A stretch of DNA of 64,000 nt, taken from the NCBI RefSeq assembly GCF_001021165.1, contig NZ_AZAY01000023.1:1-64000 (forward strand), in the 5' to 3' direction. Position 1 is the first letter of the stretch, and every line of letters begins with the position of its first letter. A program made the translations under genes and the position numbers. Origin of the DNA: Marinitoga sp. 1197 (GTDB lineage: Bacteria; Thermotogota; Thermotogae; Petrotogales; Petrotogaceae). A model generated the notes under the pieces. That model was not told where the DNA came from. It saw only the letters and a program-made list of their open reading frames with translations, and did not search any database. Below, piece after piece: positions 37,014-46,500 of the stretch.

Positions 37014-37025
37014 AGGATCCCCTCC

Positions 37026-37529
37026 TTATTTATCTCTATTTCTATATTCGTTTATTAATCTTTTCACATCTTTTGTTGTTAATCTTCCGTGAACTTCGTC
37101 ACCAATCATTACTACTGGGGCTAGTCCACACGCACCTACACACCTAACTGCATGGATACTAAACATACCATCTTCTGTAGTTTCGTTTTCTGTTATACCA
37201 AGTTGTTTTTTAAACTCTTCAAGGATATCACCCGAACCTCTAACATAACATGCAGTACCTAAACATACATTAATAGGATATTTTCCTTTTGGTTTCATAC
37301 TGAAAAAATTATAAAATGTTACAACACCATATACATCAGATGCATGAACATCCAGTTTTTTTGCTATTATTTTTTGAATTTCAATCGGAAGATAACCAAT
37401 TATTTCCTGAGCTTTGTGCAAAACATGAATTAAATAGCTTCTTTTTGTTACTTTATCTTTGTTTTCGAGGTTTAATGAATCAATATATTCTTCTACTTCT
37501 CTAAATTTGTTTTCAAGTTCTAAAGACAT
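37026..37529 (-). CDS. hndA: NuoE-like 2Fe-2S subunit (HndA/HydC type)
   Basis: A 167-residue NuoE-family protein, first gene of the [FeFe]-hydrogenase operon. The helical N-terminus (YLIHVLHKAQEIIGYLP) leads to the 2Fe-2S ligands CLGTACYVRG near residue 90 and RCVGACGLAPV near 130. GGAGGG precedes the ATG. The 300 nt upstream carry repeated TTGTGAA-type elements (37591-37673). Confidence 0.95.
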   Translation of the reverse strand: MSLELENKFREVEEYIDSLNLENKDKVTKRSYLIHVLHKAQEIIGYLPIEIQKIIAKKLDVHASDVYGVVTFYNFFSMKPKGKYPINVCLGTACYVRGSGDILEEFKKQLGITENETTEDGMFSIHAVRCVGACGLAPVVMIGDEVHGRLTTKDVKRLINEYRNRDK

Positions 37530-37590
37530 TGCATTCCCTCCTCGCTATGGATTTATTCTTATATACAAAAATTATATATATTAAATAGAT

Positions 37591-37673
37591 AGATATTTTT
37601 TTCACAAATTATATAAAATATTTAATTTAGATAAATATTATCCAAATAAGATATTTTTTTCACAATTTCACAA
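37591..37673. promoter_or_regulatory. Repeated TTGTGAA-type elements upstream of the [FeFe]-hydrogenase operon
   Basis: On the minus strand the 17-mer TTGTGAAAAAAATATCT occurs exactly twice, at 37591-37607 and 37649-37665, 58 nt apart, and a further TTGTGAA half-site lies at 37667-37673. A minus-strand TATAAT (37608-37613) abuts the first copy. The same core occurs upstream of the Mbx operon at 29370. The elements are likely operators or activator sites. The half-site equals that of Rex, but no full Rex dyad with a 4-nt spacer is seen. Confidence 0.55.
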
Positions 37674-37817
37674 AAAGAAAAACAAAAAATTTGATGAAGA
37701 AATCTTCACATAGATTATATAATATTATGATTTAAATTAATATGTGAAATATAACAGACAAGAAAAGAAAAGATTAATTTTGTGTAAAAAAGTCCAACTA
37801 TACAGCTTTTAATTTAA
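37674..37817. other. AT-rich spacer upstream of the hydrogenase promoter region
   Basis: Together with 37530-37590 and the MITE this makes a 530-nt gene-free gap. The stretch contains more TGTGAA-like words (minus strand near 37706 and 37744) and TATAAT-like boxes but no ORF with a ribosome binding site. Confidence 0.5.
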
Positions 37818-38028
37818 TAAATGATTAATAGGGTGTCCAATTAGTAAAGTAAGCGAAAACTCGCAGATTGTCCGAAAAAATAACGAATGATGCCGGTCAA
37901 TTTTGCACGGATGCAAAATACCGAACATGGATGTGAGTCTGATATGACCGGCGAGAATGAGCTATTTTTGAGGATTAACAATCAAGGTTTGAGCGACTTT
38001 ACTTTTTGGACATCGTAAATGATTAATA
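37818..38028. mobile_element. MITE-like element with 13-bp flanking direct repeats
   Basis: A 185-nt element (37831-38015) is bounded by exact copies of taaatgattaata (37818-37830 and 38016-38028), consistent with a target-site duplication. Its ends form imperfect inverted repeats: GGTGTCCAATTAGTAAAGT (from 37832) against the complement of actttactttttggacatc (37996-38014). Inside, gccggtca (37892-37899) pairs with tgaccggc (37945-37952), and attttgca/tgcaaaat (37900-37907, 37912-37919) forms a perfect inner hairpin. It carries no transposase, so it would be mobilised in trans. It is clearly more GC-rich than its surroundings. Confidence 0.75.
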
Positions 38029-38061
38029 TAAAACATCAAAAATACAAATAATTCACAAACT

Positions 38062-39129
38062 TTAAAACAAAAAAATTGGTTCTGTTATATACCCCATCAT
38101 TATAATATCTAAATATTTAGAGTCAATATAAACAGCTTCTTTACGTCGTCCCTCTTCAACAAAACCTAATTTTTTATACAAAGAGATAGCTTTTATGTTA
38201 TTTGAAAAAACTTCTAATTCGAGTCTATGTATATCGGGATTTTCTATACACCATGTTATATGATTGTTAATTAATGTTGTGGCTATACCCATATTTCTAA
38301 AACTTTCAAGTACACTAATTCCCAATTTAGCAGTTTTTTTTAATCTTTGTCTTTGAATATTCCAATAAATATCAGCATTACCTATTATTTTATCAGTAAA
38401 TTTTGTAACTAATATCCTTAATCCAAACAATTTTTTTGATAAGTTGATGATTTCCTCAAAGTCTTTAACTGTTTTATTAAATTCGTTTAGTTGAGTTGCC
38501 AGTGTAGTTGAATTTGAAAAAACTTTTTCATAAAAATTAATTATCTTTTTTGAATCATTTTTTTGAGGATTTGTAATATATATACCATGCGAATTTAATT
38601 TATAAATATAAAAATTTCTTATATCAATAGTATTTTTGTTTGATAATAAATTTTTAAAATTTTTTTGATTAGAATATACGTTTATAACGTATGAGTTATT
38701 GACAAAGTAAGAAATATCTTTTAAAGTTTGAGTAATTAAATTTATATTTTCATTTTCAAAAAAAACAAAATCTACAACATTGTTTTTTAATATGTAAAAT
38801 GCCAAAATTTTATTATATTCCTTTAAATAGCGAATTTTATATCCATTTTTATAAAAATTTACCAAATCCCATATAGTAAATGGAATTAAGGAATTTTTTG
38901 ATAATTTTAAAATTGAATATATAAGACTATTATCTGGAATAAAATTTTTGAAACTTTTTTCTTTGCTTTTTTCATTTTCTATTTCTAAAACATGTAAAGT
39001 TCCTATATTATTCATATAATAAAAGTCACTTTCTACTTCGGAAAAGAAGTAAACATCTCTTTTAGGTATTTTAATTATTGAATCGAGTATCTCTATAAAT
39101 TCTAATTTATCTTTTATTTTGAAAAACAT
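38062..39129 (-). CDS. GNAT acetyltransferase with an unknown N-terminal domain
   Basis: A 355-residue protein. The C-terminal half (about 190-355) is a GNAT domain: GISVLESFRNMGIATTLINN is the acetyl-CoA loop and HRLELEVFSNNIKAISLYKKLGFVEEGR the typical end, close to RimJ/RimL or PhnO-like proteins. The first 185 residues are rich in Phe, Tyr and Asn and match nothing I know; they might be a degenerate GNAT copy. The target is unknown. The start codon has only a weak GGAG site. It is last in the comM-side group of minus-strand genes. Confidence 0.75.
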   Translation of the reverse strand: MFFKIKDKLEFIEILDSIIKIPKRDVYFFSEVESDFYYMNNIGTLHVLEIENEKSKEKSFKNFIPDNSLIYSILKLSKNSLIPFTIWDLVNFYKNGYKIRYLKEYNKILAFYILKNNVVDFVFFENENINLITQTLKDISYFVNNSYVINVYSNQKNFKNLLSNKNTIDIRNFYIYKLNSHGIYITNPQKNDSKKIINFYEKVFSNSTTLATQLNEFNKTVKDFEEIINLSKKLFGLRILVTKFTDKIIGNADIYWNIQRQRLKKTAKLGISVLESFRNMGIATTLINNHITWCIENPDIHRLELEVFSNNIKAISLYKKLGFVEEGRRKEAVYIDSKYLDIIMMGYITEPIFLF

Positions 39130-39154
39130 ATCTCCATATGAATTTTTATAAATT

Positions 39155-40654
39155 TTAATCCCCCCTGAATTGAAAGGCCTCTGCTATATCTTCAATTTTT
39201 ATTTTATCGCTTCCTTTTAAATCGGCTATTGTTCGTGCAACTTTTAATATTCTATTAATTCCTCTGCCGGTCATTTTAAATTTTTTCGCACCAGTTTTTA
39301 AAAACCTTTCAACACTTTCATCAAGCTTAATAATTTTTTTTACTTCCTTTTGGGTAAGTTTTCCATTTAGTTTTCCCTGTCTTTTTATTTGTATATAACT
39401 TGCTTTTCTTACTCTTTCGCGTATAGTTGCTGAACTTTCTTCATTTATATTGCTGAAAATATCATCTATTTTAACACGTTCGATCTTTATTCTGATATCG
39501 ATTCTATCATAAACTGGGCCCGATATTTTTCTATTATAATTATTAATTTGGTTTAATGTGCATGTGCATTCATGCTCTGGGTCACCATAATATCCACAGG
39601 GACATGGATTTTGTGCTGCGATTAACATAAATTTTGCGGGATATGTAGCAATTAATTTTGCTCTGGAAATCGTAACAATTCCATCTTCCATAGGTTGTCT
39701 GAGAGCTTCAATTACATCTGTTCTGAATTCAGGAAATTCATCTAAGAATAAAACACCATTATTTGCCAGGCTAACCTCTCCGGGTTTTGAATCGGCACCA
39801 CCACCAATTATTGAAACAGCAGATGCAGAATGGTGTGGAGAGCGAAAAGGACGTTTTTTTATTACCATATTTAGATAACCATATATAGAATAGATTTTTG
39901 TTGATTCTATTATTTCATCTTTTGTCATTTCAGGTAAGATAGTAGGAATTCTTCGTGCAATCATTGTTTTACCAGATCCTGGGCTTCCCTTCATTAATAA
40001 GTTATGAAATCCAGCTGCGGCTATTTCAGCTCCTCTTTTTGCAAAAAATTGCCCTTTTATTTCTGAAAAATCAAGTTGTTCATCATTCTTTTCATAATAT
40101 GTATTTTTAGGAGAAGCTTTATAATTTTCAGATTTTTCTGGATCGAATATATGAATTATATCAGTTAATTTATTAATTATATAAACTGTATTTTTTTCTA
40201 TAAACAAAGATTCTTCTTCATTTTCTTTTGGAATTATAAACCGGGCATTTTTATTTTTATGGGATATATCCAGTAACAATAATGTTATTCCTGGTATTCC
40301 TCTGATTTCACCGTTTAACCCAATTTCACCAAATATATAATAATTATCAATATTAAAATTTAATTGTTTTGAAGCCAATAATATAGATATCGCTATTGGC
40401 AAATCAAAATGTGTTCCGTGTTTTTTAATATTACTTGGTGCAAGATTTACGGTTACATTCCCATTTGGGAATTTAAATCCTGAATTTCTTATAGCACTAT
40501 ATACTCTTTTTTGACTTTCTAAAATTGCTGTATTTGGCATGCCAACTATCTTAAAGATTTGTTGTGTTGCTTTTGAATTTATATCAACTTCCACAATAAT
40601 AGGTTTTACTTCAAAACCTGAAACATATGCGCTATTCACTTTTGAGTATTTCAC
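39155..40654 (-). CDS. comM: ComM/YifB-family Mg-chelatase-like AAA+ ATPase
   Basis: A 499-residue AAA+ protein with an N-terminal Lon-protease-like domain (VEVDINSKATQQIFKIVGMPN, HFDLPIAISIL), Walker A GSPGSGKTMIA near residue 215, Walker B GVLFLDEFPEF near 295 and the Cys-rich QNPCPCGYYGDPEHECTC near 350. In other bacteria ComM is a helicase for branch migration during natural transformation. The start is GTG at 40652-40654 after GGGGGA. Confidence 0.92.
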   Translation of the reverse strand: MKYSKVNSAYVSGFEVKPIIVEVDINSKATQQIFKIVGMPNTAILESQKRVYSAIRNSGFKFPNGNVTVNLAPSNIKKHGTHFDLPIAISILLASKQLNFNIDNYYIFGEIGLNGEIRGIPGITLLLLDISHKNKNARFIIPKENEEESLFIEKNTVYIINKLTDIIHIFDPEKSENYKASPKNTYYEKNDEQLDFSEIKGQFFAKRGAEIAAAGFHNLLMKGSPGSGKTMIARRIPTILPEMTKDEIIESTKIYSIYGYLNMVIKKRPFRSPHHSASAVSIIGGGADSKPGEVSLANNGVLFLDEFPEFRTDVIEALRQPMEDGIVTISRAKLIATYPAKFMLIAAQNPCPCGYYGDPEHECTCTLNQINNYNRKISGPVYDRIDIRIKIERVKIDDIFSNINEESSATIRERVRKASYIQIKRQGKLNGKLTQKEVKKIIKLDESVERFLKTGAKKFKMTGRGINRILKVARTIADLKGSDKIKIEDIAEAFQFRGD

Positions 40655-40683
40655 CCCATATCCCCCTTATACAAAAACTATAG

Positions 40684-41715
40684 TTATTTACTATGATAAA
40701 AATATTTTTCTATATTTTTTATTGTTTTATCGATATCCTCTTTTTTTATCCAGTAATGAGTAACAAACCTGTATATGTTTTCTTCTGGTGGATTTATTTT
40801 TATACCATTGTCTTTCATATATAATATAAACTCATTATCATTAAAATTTTTATTTATTTTAAAAAACACCATATTAATATCAACATCTTCGACAATATCA
40901 ATAAAACCAAGTTTAGAAAGTTTATGAGCCAAATATTTAGCCTTTTCATGGTCTTCATTTAATCTAAAACGCATTTTATTTAAAGCAATTATTCCTGCAG
41001 CTGCTAATATTCCTGCCTGTCTTAGACCGCCACCCATAATTTTTCTATTTCTTTTAGCATTTTTTATAAAATCATAACTTCCAACAAGTAAAGAGCCAAC
41101 AGGAGCGCACAACCCCTTTGAAAGGCAGATGTTAATAGAATCTGCATATGAAGCTATTTTTTGCGGTTCAACGTTTAATGATATGGCGGCATTGAATAAT
41201 CTTGCACCATCTAAATGTATAGGAATATTATATTTATCAGCTATTGTTTTTATTTTTTCAAAATTTTCTAACTGTATGGCTCTTCCATTAGAATGAGCAT
41301 TTTCTAATGTAATCAATCCGGTTTTAGGAAAATGTATATCTTCAACCTTTCTTATTCTTCTTTCTATTTCTTCTGGAGGAAGCATGCCTTTATTTGATTT
41401 AATTGTACGTAATTGAACACCTGCGATGATTGCAGCAGCTCCAGCTTCATGTTGAACAATATGACAATCGTCACCTAATATTACCTCATCACCTTTATTA
41501 CAATGTGTGAATAAAGCTAATTGATTTCCAAATGTTCCACTTGGAACAAAAAGAGCTGCATCTTTTCCTAATATATCGGCTGCCAATTCCTCTAACTTTT
41601 TTATGGTGGGATCTTCTTCATAAACATCGTCTCCAACTTCAGCCTCACACATAGCTTTCCTCATTTCTTCGGTAGGTAATGTGACAGTATCGCTTCTCAA
41701 ATCAATAAATTTCAT
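40684..41715 (-). CDS. ltaE: Low-specificity L-threonine aldolase
   Basis: A 343-residue PLP enzyme that cleaves threonine or allo-threonine to glycine and acetaldehyde. Family motifs: DLRSDTVTLPTEEMRKAM at the N-terminus, VPSGTFGNQLA near residue 58, HLDGARLFNAA near 165 and the PLP Lys in CLSKGLCAPVGSLL near 197. Length is normal. GGGGGGA precedes the ATG. It follows niaR by 13 nt. Confidence 0.95.
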   Translation of the reverse strand: MKFIDLRSDTVTLPTEEMRKAMCEAEVGDDVYEEDPTIKKLEELAADILGKDAALFVPSGTFGNQLALFTHCNKGDEVILGDDCHIVQHEAGAAAIIAGVQLRTIKSNKGMLPPEEIERRIRKVEDIHFPKTGLITLENAHSNGRAIQLENFEKIKTIADKYNIPIHLDGARLFNAAISLNVEPQKIASYADSINICLSKGLCAPVGSLLVGSYDFIKNAKRNRKIMGGGLRQAGILAAAGIIALNKMRFRLNEDHEKAKYLAHKLSKLGFIDIVEDVDINMVFFKINKNFNDNEFILYMKDNGIKINPPEENIYRFVTHYWIKKEDIDKTIKNIEKYFYHSK

Positions 41716-41728
41716 ATTATCCCCCCAT

Positions 41729-42226
41729 TCAAAAATCTAAAATTAAGTATTTTTTTATCGCTTCTTTTACTTTTTCGAAGGTTTTTTCATCTTTGACCTC
41801 AATTGTATGAATATGAACGCCATCTGATAATTCCAATAATGGTGTTGCTTGTGTGGTTTTTAATAAACTCATAAATCTTATAATATCTTCTTCGTTTTTT
41901 ACATCGATTCTTCCTTTAATTTCACCATAAAGAGGGTGTTCAACAATAACATCTATAATCTTTCCTCCCGCCTGTACAATAGCAAATAGTTCATTTTCAA
42001 TTTCATCTGTTGAATGCTTTACAGCTATCATCTTTCTAATTCCTAATTCTTTTTCCAGAATATATCCATCTCTTGTAGCAATAATTTTATGTCCATCTGA
42101 TTTTAATCTGGATATATATTGTATAATCATCTGACGGCTTATACCAATTTTTTCTGCTAATATTTTGCCTTTTACAGGATTTTCTGAATTCTCTAAAATT
42201 TTTAAAATCCTTTGTTTTTTATCCAT
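41729..42226 (-). CDS. niaR: NiaR-type niacin-responsive repressor
   Basis: A 165-residue repressor with an N-terminal winged helix (KIGISRQMIIQYISRLKSDG near residues 28-47) and a C-terminal 3H domain, named for its three His: VKHSTDEI, VEHPLYGEI and DGVHIHTIEV. NiaR controls NAD precursor uptake and synthesis and binds nicotinic acid in studied members; no NAD gene lies next to it here. Start at the ATG 42226, 5 nt after GAGGTG; the ORF can extend 4 codons upstream with poorer spacing. Confidence 0.88.
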   Translation of the reverse strand: MDKKQRILKILENSENPVKGKILAEKIGISRQMIIQYISRLKSDGHKIIATRDGYILEKELGIRKMIAVKHSTDEIENELFAIVQAGGKIIDVIVEHPLYGEIKGRIDVKNEEDIIRFMSLLKTTQATPLLELSDGVHIHTIEVKDEKTFEKVKEAIKKYLILDF

Positions 42227-42809
42227 CATCCACCTCATAAATATATAATAATTCTTTTTGCAAACCTTTTATAAATGTTTCAACAATTTTGGATTTTTCT
42301 TCTACCAATATTTTAGCGGTTTCTGTATTCATTAAATGTTTGAGTTTAAGTATTTTTTCGTAAAAGTGTTCGATTCTTTCTTTTAAATCTCCGCCATTTT
42401 TATGCATGAAAACTCTTGTTATTCCCACGTATCCTAAAGCATCTAATCTATCAGCATCTTGTATAATTTTTGCTTCTAATGTTTCTGGAATATTTTTCTT
42501 TCTAAATCTGTGATGTTCTATACAATATGAAACTTTTCTATATTTTGGATACTTAATTTTTCTTAAAAAAATTTCAGCTCTTCTTGCACCCTCGAGCGCA
42601 TGATCTTCTATTTTTCCGGATAATTCATCATTTCTTGCTATATCATGAAGTAAAGCTGAAATAATAACAACTTCTATATCGGCATTTTCGTTTTTTGCTA
42701 TAAATTCAGCATTTTTTGTAACTCTTAGTATATGACCTAAATCGTGTGTAGAATCAAAATTTTCATTTATAACATAATTATACACAAGATTAATAAAATT
42801 ATTTTTCAT
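42219..42809 (-). CDS. HD-domain phosphohydrolase
   Basis: A 196-residue HD-superfamily protein of the YedJ type. Metal ligands are visible as HDLGH (near residue 20), LLHDIARND (near 52) and the later IIQDADRLDALG (near 115). Substrate unknown; relatives hydrolyse nucleotides or cyclic nucleotides. GGTGGA lies before the ATG. It overlaps niaR by 8 nt. Confidence 0.85.
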   Translation of the reverse strand: MKNNFINLVYNYVINENFDSTHDLGHILRVTKNAEFIAKNENADIEVVIISALLHDIARNDELSGKIEDHALEGARRAEIFLRKIKYPKYRKVSYCIEHHRFRKKNIPETLEAKIIQDADRLDALGYVGITRVFMHKNGGDLKERIEHFYEKILKLKHLMNTETAKILVEEKSKIVETFIKGLQKELLYIYEVDDG

Positions 42810-42860
42810 AGTTTTCCACCTTTTTTAGCTTTGATTTAGTATAACATTTTTTTGTATTTT

Positions 42861-42889
42861 TTGTCAATATATTGAATATACGATATGAT
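42861..42889 (+). promoter_or_regulatory. Promoter of the UPF0158-addB-addA-sbcDC operon
   Basis: TTGTCA (42861-42866), a 17-nt spacer and TATGAT (42884-42889) form a near-consensus sigma-70-type promoter. A 200-nt untranslated or weakly coding leader follows before the first gene. Confidence 0.6.
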
Positions 42890-43091
42890 ATAATAAAGAT
42901 AAATTGAGAAAATAGATAAAAATTCACTAAAGATATTATAGGGGGTATTTAAGTTAGGAAAAAGAATAATATGATAAGGAGTGAATTTAATTTAGAGAGA
43001 GTCATTCCAGGAAAAAAGCAAAAAATAAATCAAAGGAAAGAAAAGATTTGAATTTGCACAATTTAAAAATACTATGAAAGGGGGAGAAACT

Positions 43092-43564
43092 ATGAAAGTT
43101 AATATAAAAGACTTGTAGAAGAAATGGATGCGCAATTCTCAGAAACAACCAAATATTATAACAAAAAAACAGGTGAATTTGTTACGATTGAAAACGACTT
43201 TCTTTCAAAAGCTGAGTATGATGATTATGATTATATCTATTCAAAAGCTCAAGATTGGGAAAAAGAAGAGTTGAAATTAGCAGATGCTATATTAACTTAT
43301 CCAGAAATCTATATTCCAATACCCTCGCAATATGATATTTATGAATATAAGATTATGAGAAACTTTTCTATTTATATGGTTGATGATGAAACTTCTGAAA
43401 TTTTATTAAATGCACTTAATGGTAGAGGAGCATTTAGATTTTTTAAATATGAAATCTCCAGGCTTGGTTTAAGAGATAAGTATTATGAATACAAAATGGA
43501 AAAATTGAAAGAAATTGCTATAGAGTGGTGTGAAGAACATGGATTAGAATATTATGAGGAATAG
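43092..43564 (+). CDS. UPF0158-family protein, frameshifted after codon 8
   Basis: The UPF0158 family is recognised from NALNGRGAFRFFKYEISRLGL and EIAIEWCEEHGLEYY at the C-terminus; function unknown. The ATG at 43092 follows GGGGGAG and reads MKVNIKDL, then hits TAG at 43116. Stepping back one base gives VEEMDAQFSETTKYYNKKTGE, the expected family N-terminus. So one base seems missing near 43115, by mutation or sequencing error. The surviving frame runs from ATG 43124 (no good ribosome binding site) to 43564. It precedes addB directly. Confidence 0.75.
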
Positions 43565-43577
43565 CAGGAGGAATAAT

Positions 43578-46500
43578 ATGAAAAAAGTAGAGATTATTGA
43601 TATAAAACGTAATCATTTTGAAGAGTTAGGGGAAATTATTCTTCCCTATTATAAAAAAGACCCGATGAATTTTTTGTTTATAGGACCATCTGGTGATTAT
43701 GTAAAGCAAATTGCTGAAAGTGTTGCGAGGAAAGTTGATAAAACTATTAATAGAGATGCTTTTAGGGTTATAAATCAATATGCTGTTGAAATATTTAGAA
43801 AATATGAACCTTCATTCCTGTTTATAGACAGGGATTTTTTAAAATCATATATAGCAAAAGAAATGGAAGATTTAATAGAAAAGGAAAAAAATAATCCACA
43901 ATTCAAAAATTATGTAAAAACTCTTTCAAAATCAAAACGCTCAATTGATTATCTTCTTGAAATTTTTGAAAGAAAATGGGAGATTTCAAGGATAGACGAT
44001 GAAAATATTATTTCTTCAAATGAATTATATTCAGAAATAGATAAAGATGTAGATGGTGATAGCAATCTGTATAAGCTATATAAGCATCTTGAGGAAAAGC
44101 TGGAAGAAATACTCAATACAAAATTCGACAATTCTAAAAGTATAGATAAAAATTATGACCAGATTAGTATATATAAATGGTTCTATAACGAGCTGCCTAA
44201 ACTTGAAAAAACCTTGGGAAATACATTGTTCATAAGCGGTTTTTTTGATATACCACCTATTTTGACTAAAGTATTAAAAACAATGTTTAATATGTTTGAC
44301 AATGTTATATTTTTTGCTTGGAATCCGATAGATGAAGAATCATTCAAAAGTCTTGAAAGAATATTATACTTTTTAAAAAATGAAAGTTTTGAGATAAATT
44401 ATCAAAAATCAGAATTAAAAAAATTATTCAAAGATATATACATACAAAAAACAGTATTTAAAAATACTGTATTAGAAATAGAAAATGTAGCAAAAGAAAT
44501 AAAAAGAAAAATAATATATGAAAATAATCAACCTCAGGATTTTGGAATAATTGTTCCTGATACACAAACTGCGAATGCATTTGCTGAATTTTTTGAAGAA
44601 TTAAACGTTCCATATAGATTGAAAAATGATATTCCACTATCAGAAAGCGTTATAGTTTCAAAATTATTATTACCATTAAAGGCGAAATACTCAGGATATG
44701 AAGTAGAAGATTTGCTTGCATTAATAGAAGCAGGATACGGAGGAGAACGTTCGTTATCAATTGATGAAATTGAATCGTTATTAAAAACTATTAATCTCTA
44801 TTATGACTATCCAAAGTCTACGCTTAAATCAAGAAAGGAAAAGTGGTTAAATACAATTTCAAAATATCTAAAAGAAATAAAAGCAGAATTAAATATATCT
44901 GATGAAAAGGAAAGATTAGAAAAACAGGAAGAACAATTTAACGAATTATTTGAATTAATGAACACACTTTTTAATCTGTTAGAGAAAATAGATATAAATG
45001 ATTTTGAAATTACATATTACAGAGAACTTTTAAATAGCTGGATAAATGAAGGAATTATAAACATAAAAAATATAGAAAAAGTGGAAAGTGAATTAAATGC
45101 ATTATATAAATTTCATGAATTATTACTCACTCTTGAAAAAAATCTGAGTCGTTTAATAGACGGTGAAATTAAGCTTTCTAAATTTTATAACATACTTTCC
45201 AGTTTAATAGAAACAGAAAAATTTAGAATTTCTGAAAGATATTCAAATACAGTAGAAATATTCACATTAAATGATTCAAGATTTGTACATAAAAAATACA
45301 AGATATTTGTATCTTTTACTGACAGAAATTATCCATCAATCGCTGTAAATCCATTATTATCACAAATCACACAAACAAATAATTATTCAAAAATTTCCGA
45401 ATTGCAATTCAGAGAAAACCTTTATATTTCCATGCTTTTTTCTGATAATGTAATATTTACCTATCCAAAAGCGACATTATCAGGAGAAGAAATACTCTCT
45501 TCTCCATATGAAAAAGATTTTGAAAAATTATTTAAGGTTAAAGATTGGGATTTAAAAATAAAAGGTGAAGAAATTATTCCCGCAGACACATATGAAATTT
45601 TTTCTTTAGAACAGGCAGCATTATACTTTGCATATAATAATTTAAAATCTGATATAAAAGAGATAAATAGTGTAATTACAGAAATAGAAGATTTAAAAGT
45701 AAAAAGAGATAATTATAACTGGATGTTGAATGATGAAATAAATACTGGCGATATTAGCCATAATAAGATTTCAACATATGTAGATTGTCCATTTAAATAT
45801 TATCTAAAATATTTAGCAAATATAAAAGGTAATAAAGATTTTTCCATTTTCTATACAGGAAACTTAAAACATCGTATAATGAAAAGATTATTCGATAAAT
45901 ATCCAGCATATAATTCTATTTTTAGTCTTATTCAGAATGAGGATATTCTATATAACGAAATAAAAGAAATTGCTATGGAAGAATGGGATAATTCCGGCGT
46001 AGAAGAATTAAGATCATATAAAATAGTAAAGGAAATAGAAATAGAAGATATAGCCAGTGAGATGGTTATAGTTGTGAAAAAATTAGTTGAATCATATATA
46101 TTCTTTGGTAGTAGTAGAGTCAAAAATAACCAGGATAAAAAAACAATATTATACAATAAAGTTTTGAAAAGCGAATATTCGGTTTCCGGAAGATATAAAG
46201 ATTATAATTTTTTTGCTCGTATTGATAGGATAGATTTGCTTGAGGAAGATATAAGGTTTGGTATGGATAAAAAGAAAGATGAATTAAAACCTGTGGAAAA
46301 AATAGAAAAAGAAGCATTATCTATAATAGATTATAAAAATAGCAAAAGTTTTCAAAGTGAACAATTGTTGTTTTACTATTATATATTATTAAATAATCCA
46401 GATTGGAAATCAAAAATAAAAGGAAAATCCATATTTTTAAGTTTTCTTCCAATGAAGGAAAAAGAACTGGGGAAAAAAGATAGCTTAAAATGGATGAAAA

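Noticed and set aside
37887-38018. A 43-codon ORF (starting MMPVNFARMQ) inside the MITE-like element
   Set aside because: No ribosome binding site, the stop codon lies in the flanking duplication, and the codons are explained by the nested inverted repeats.
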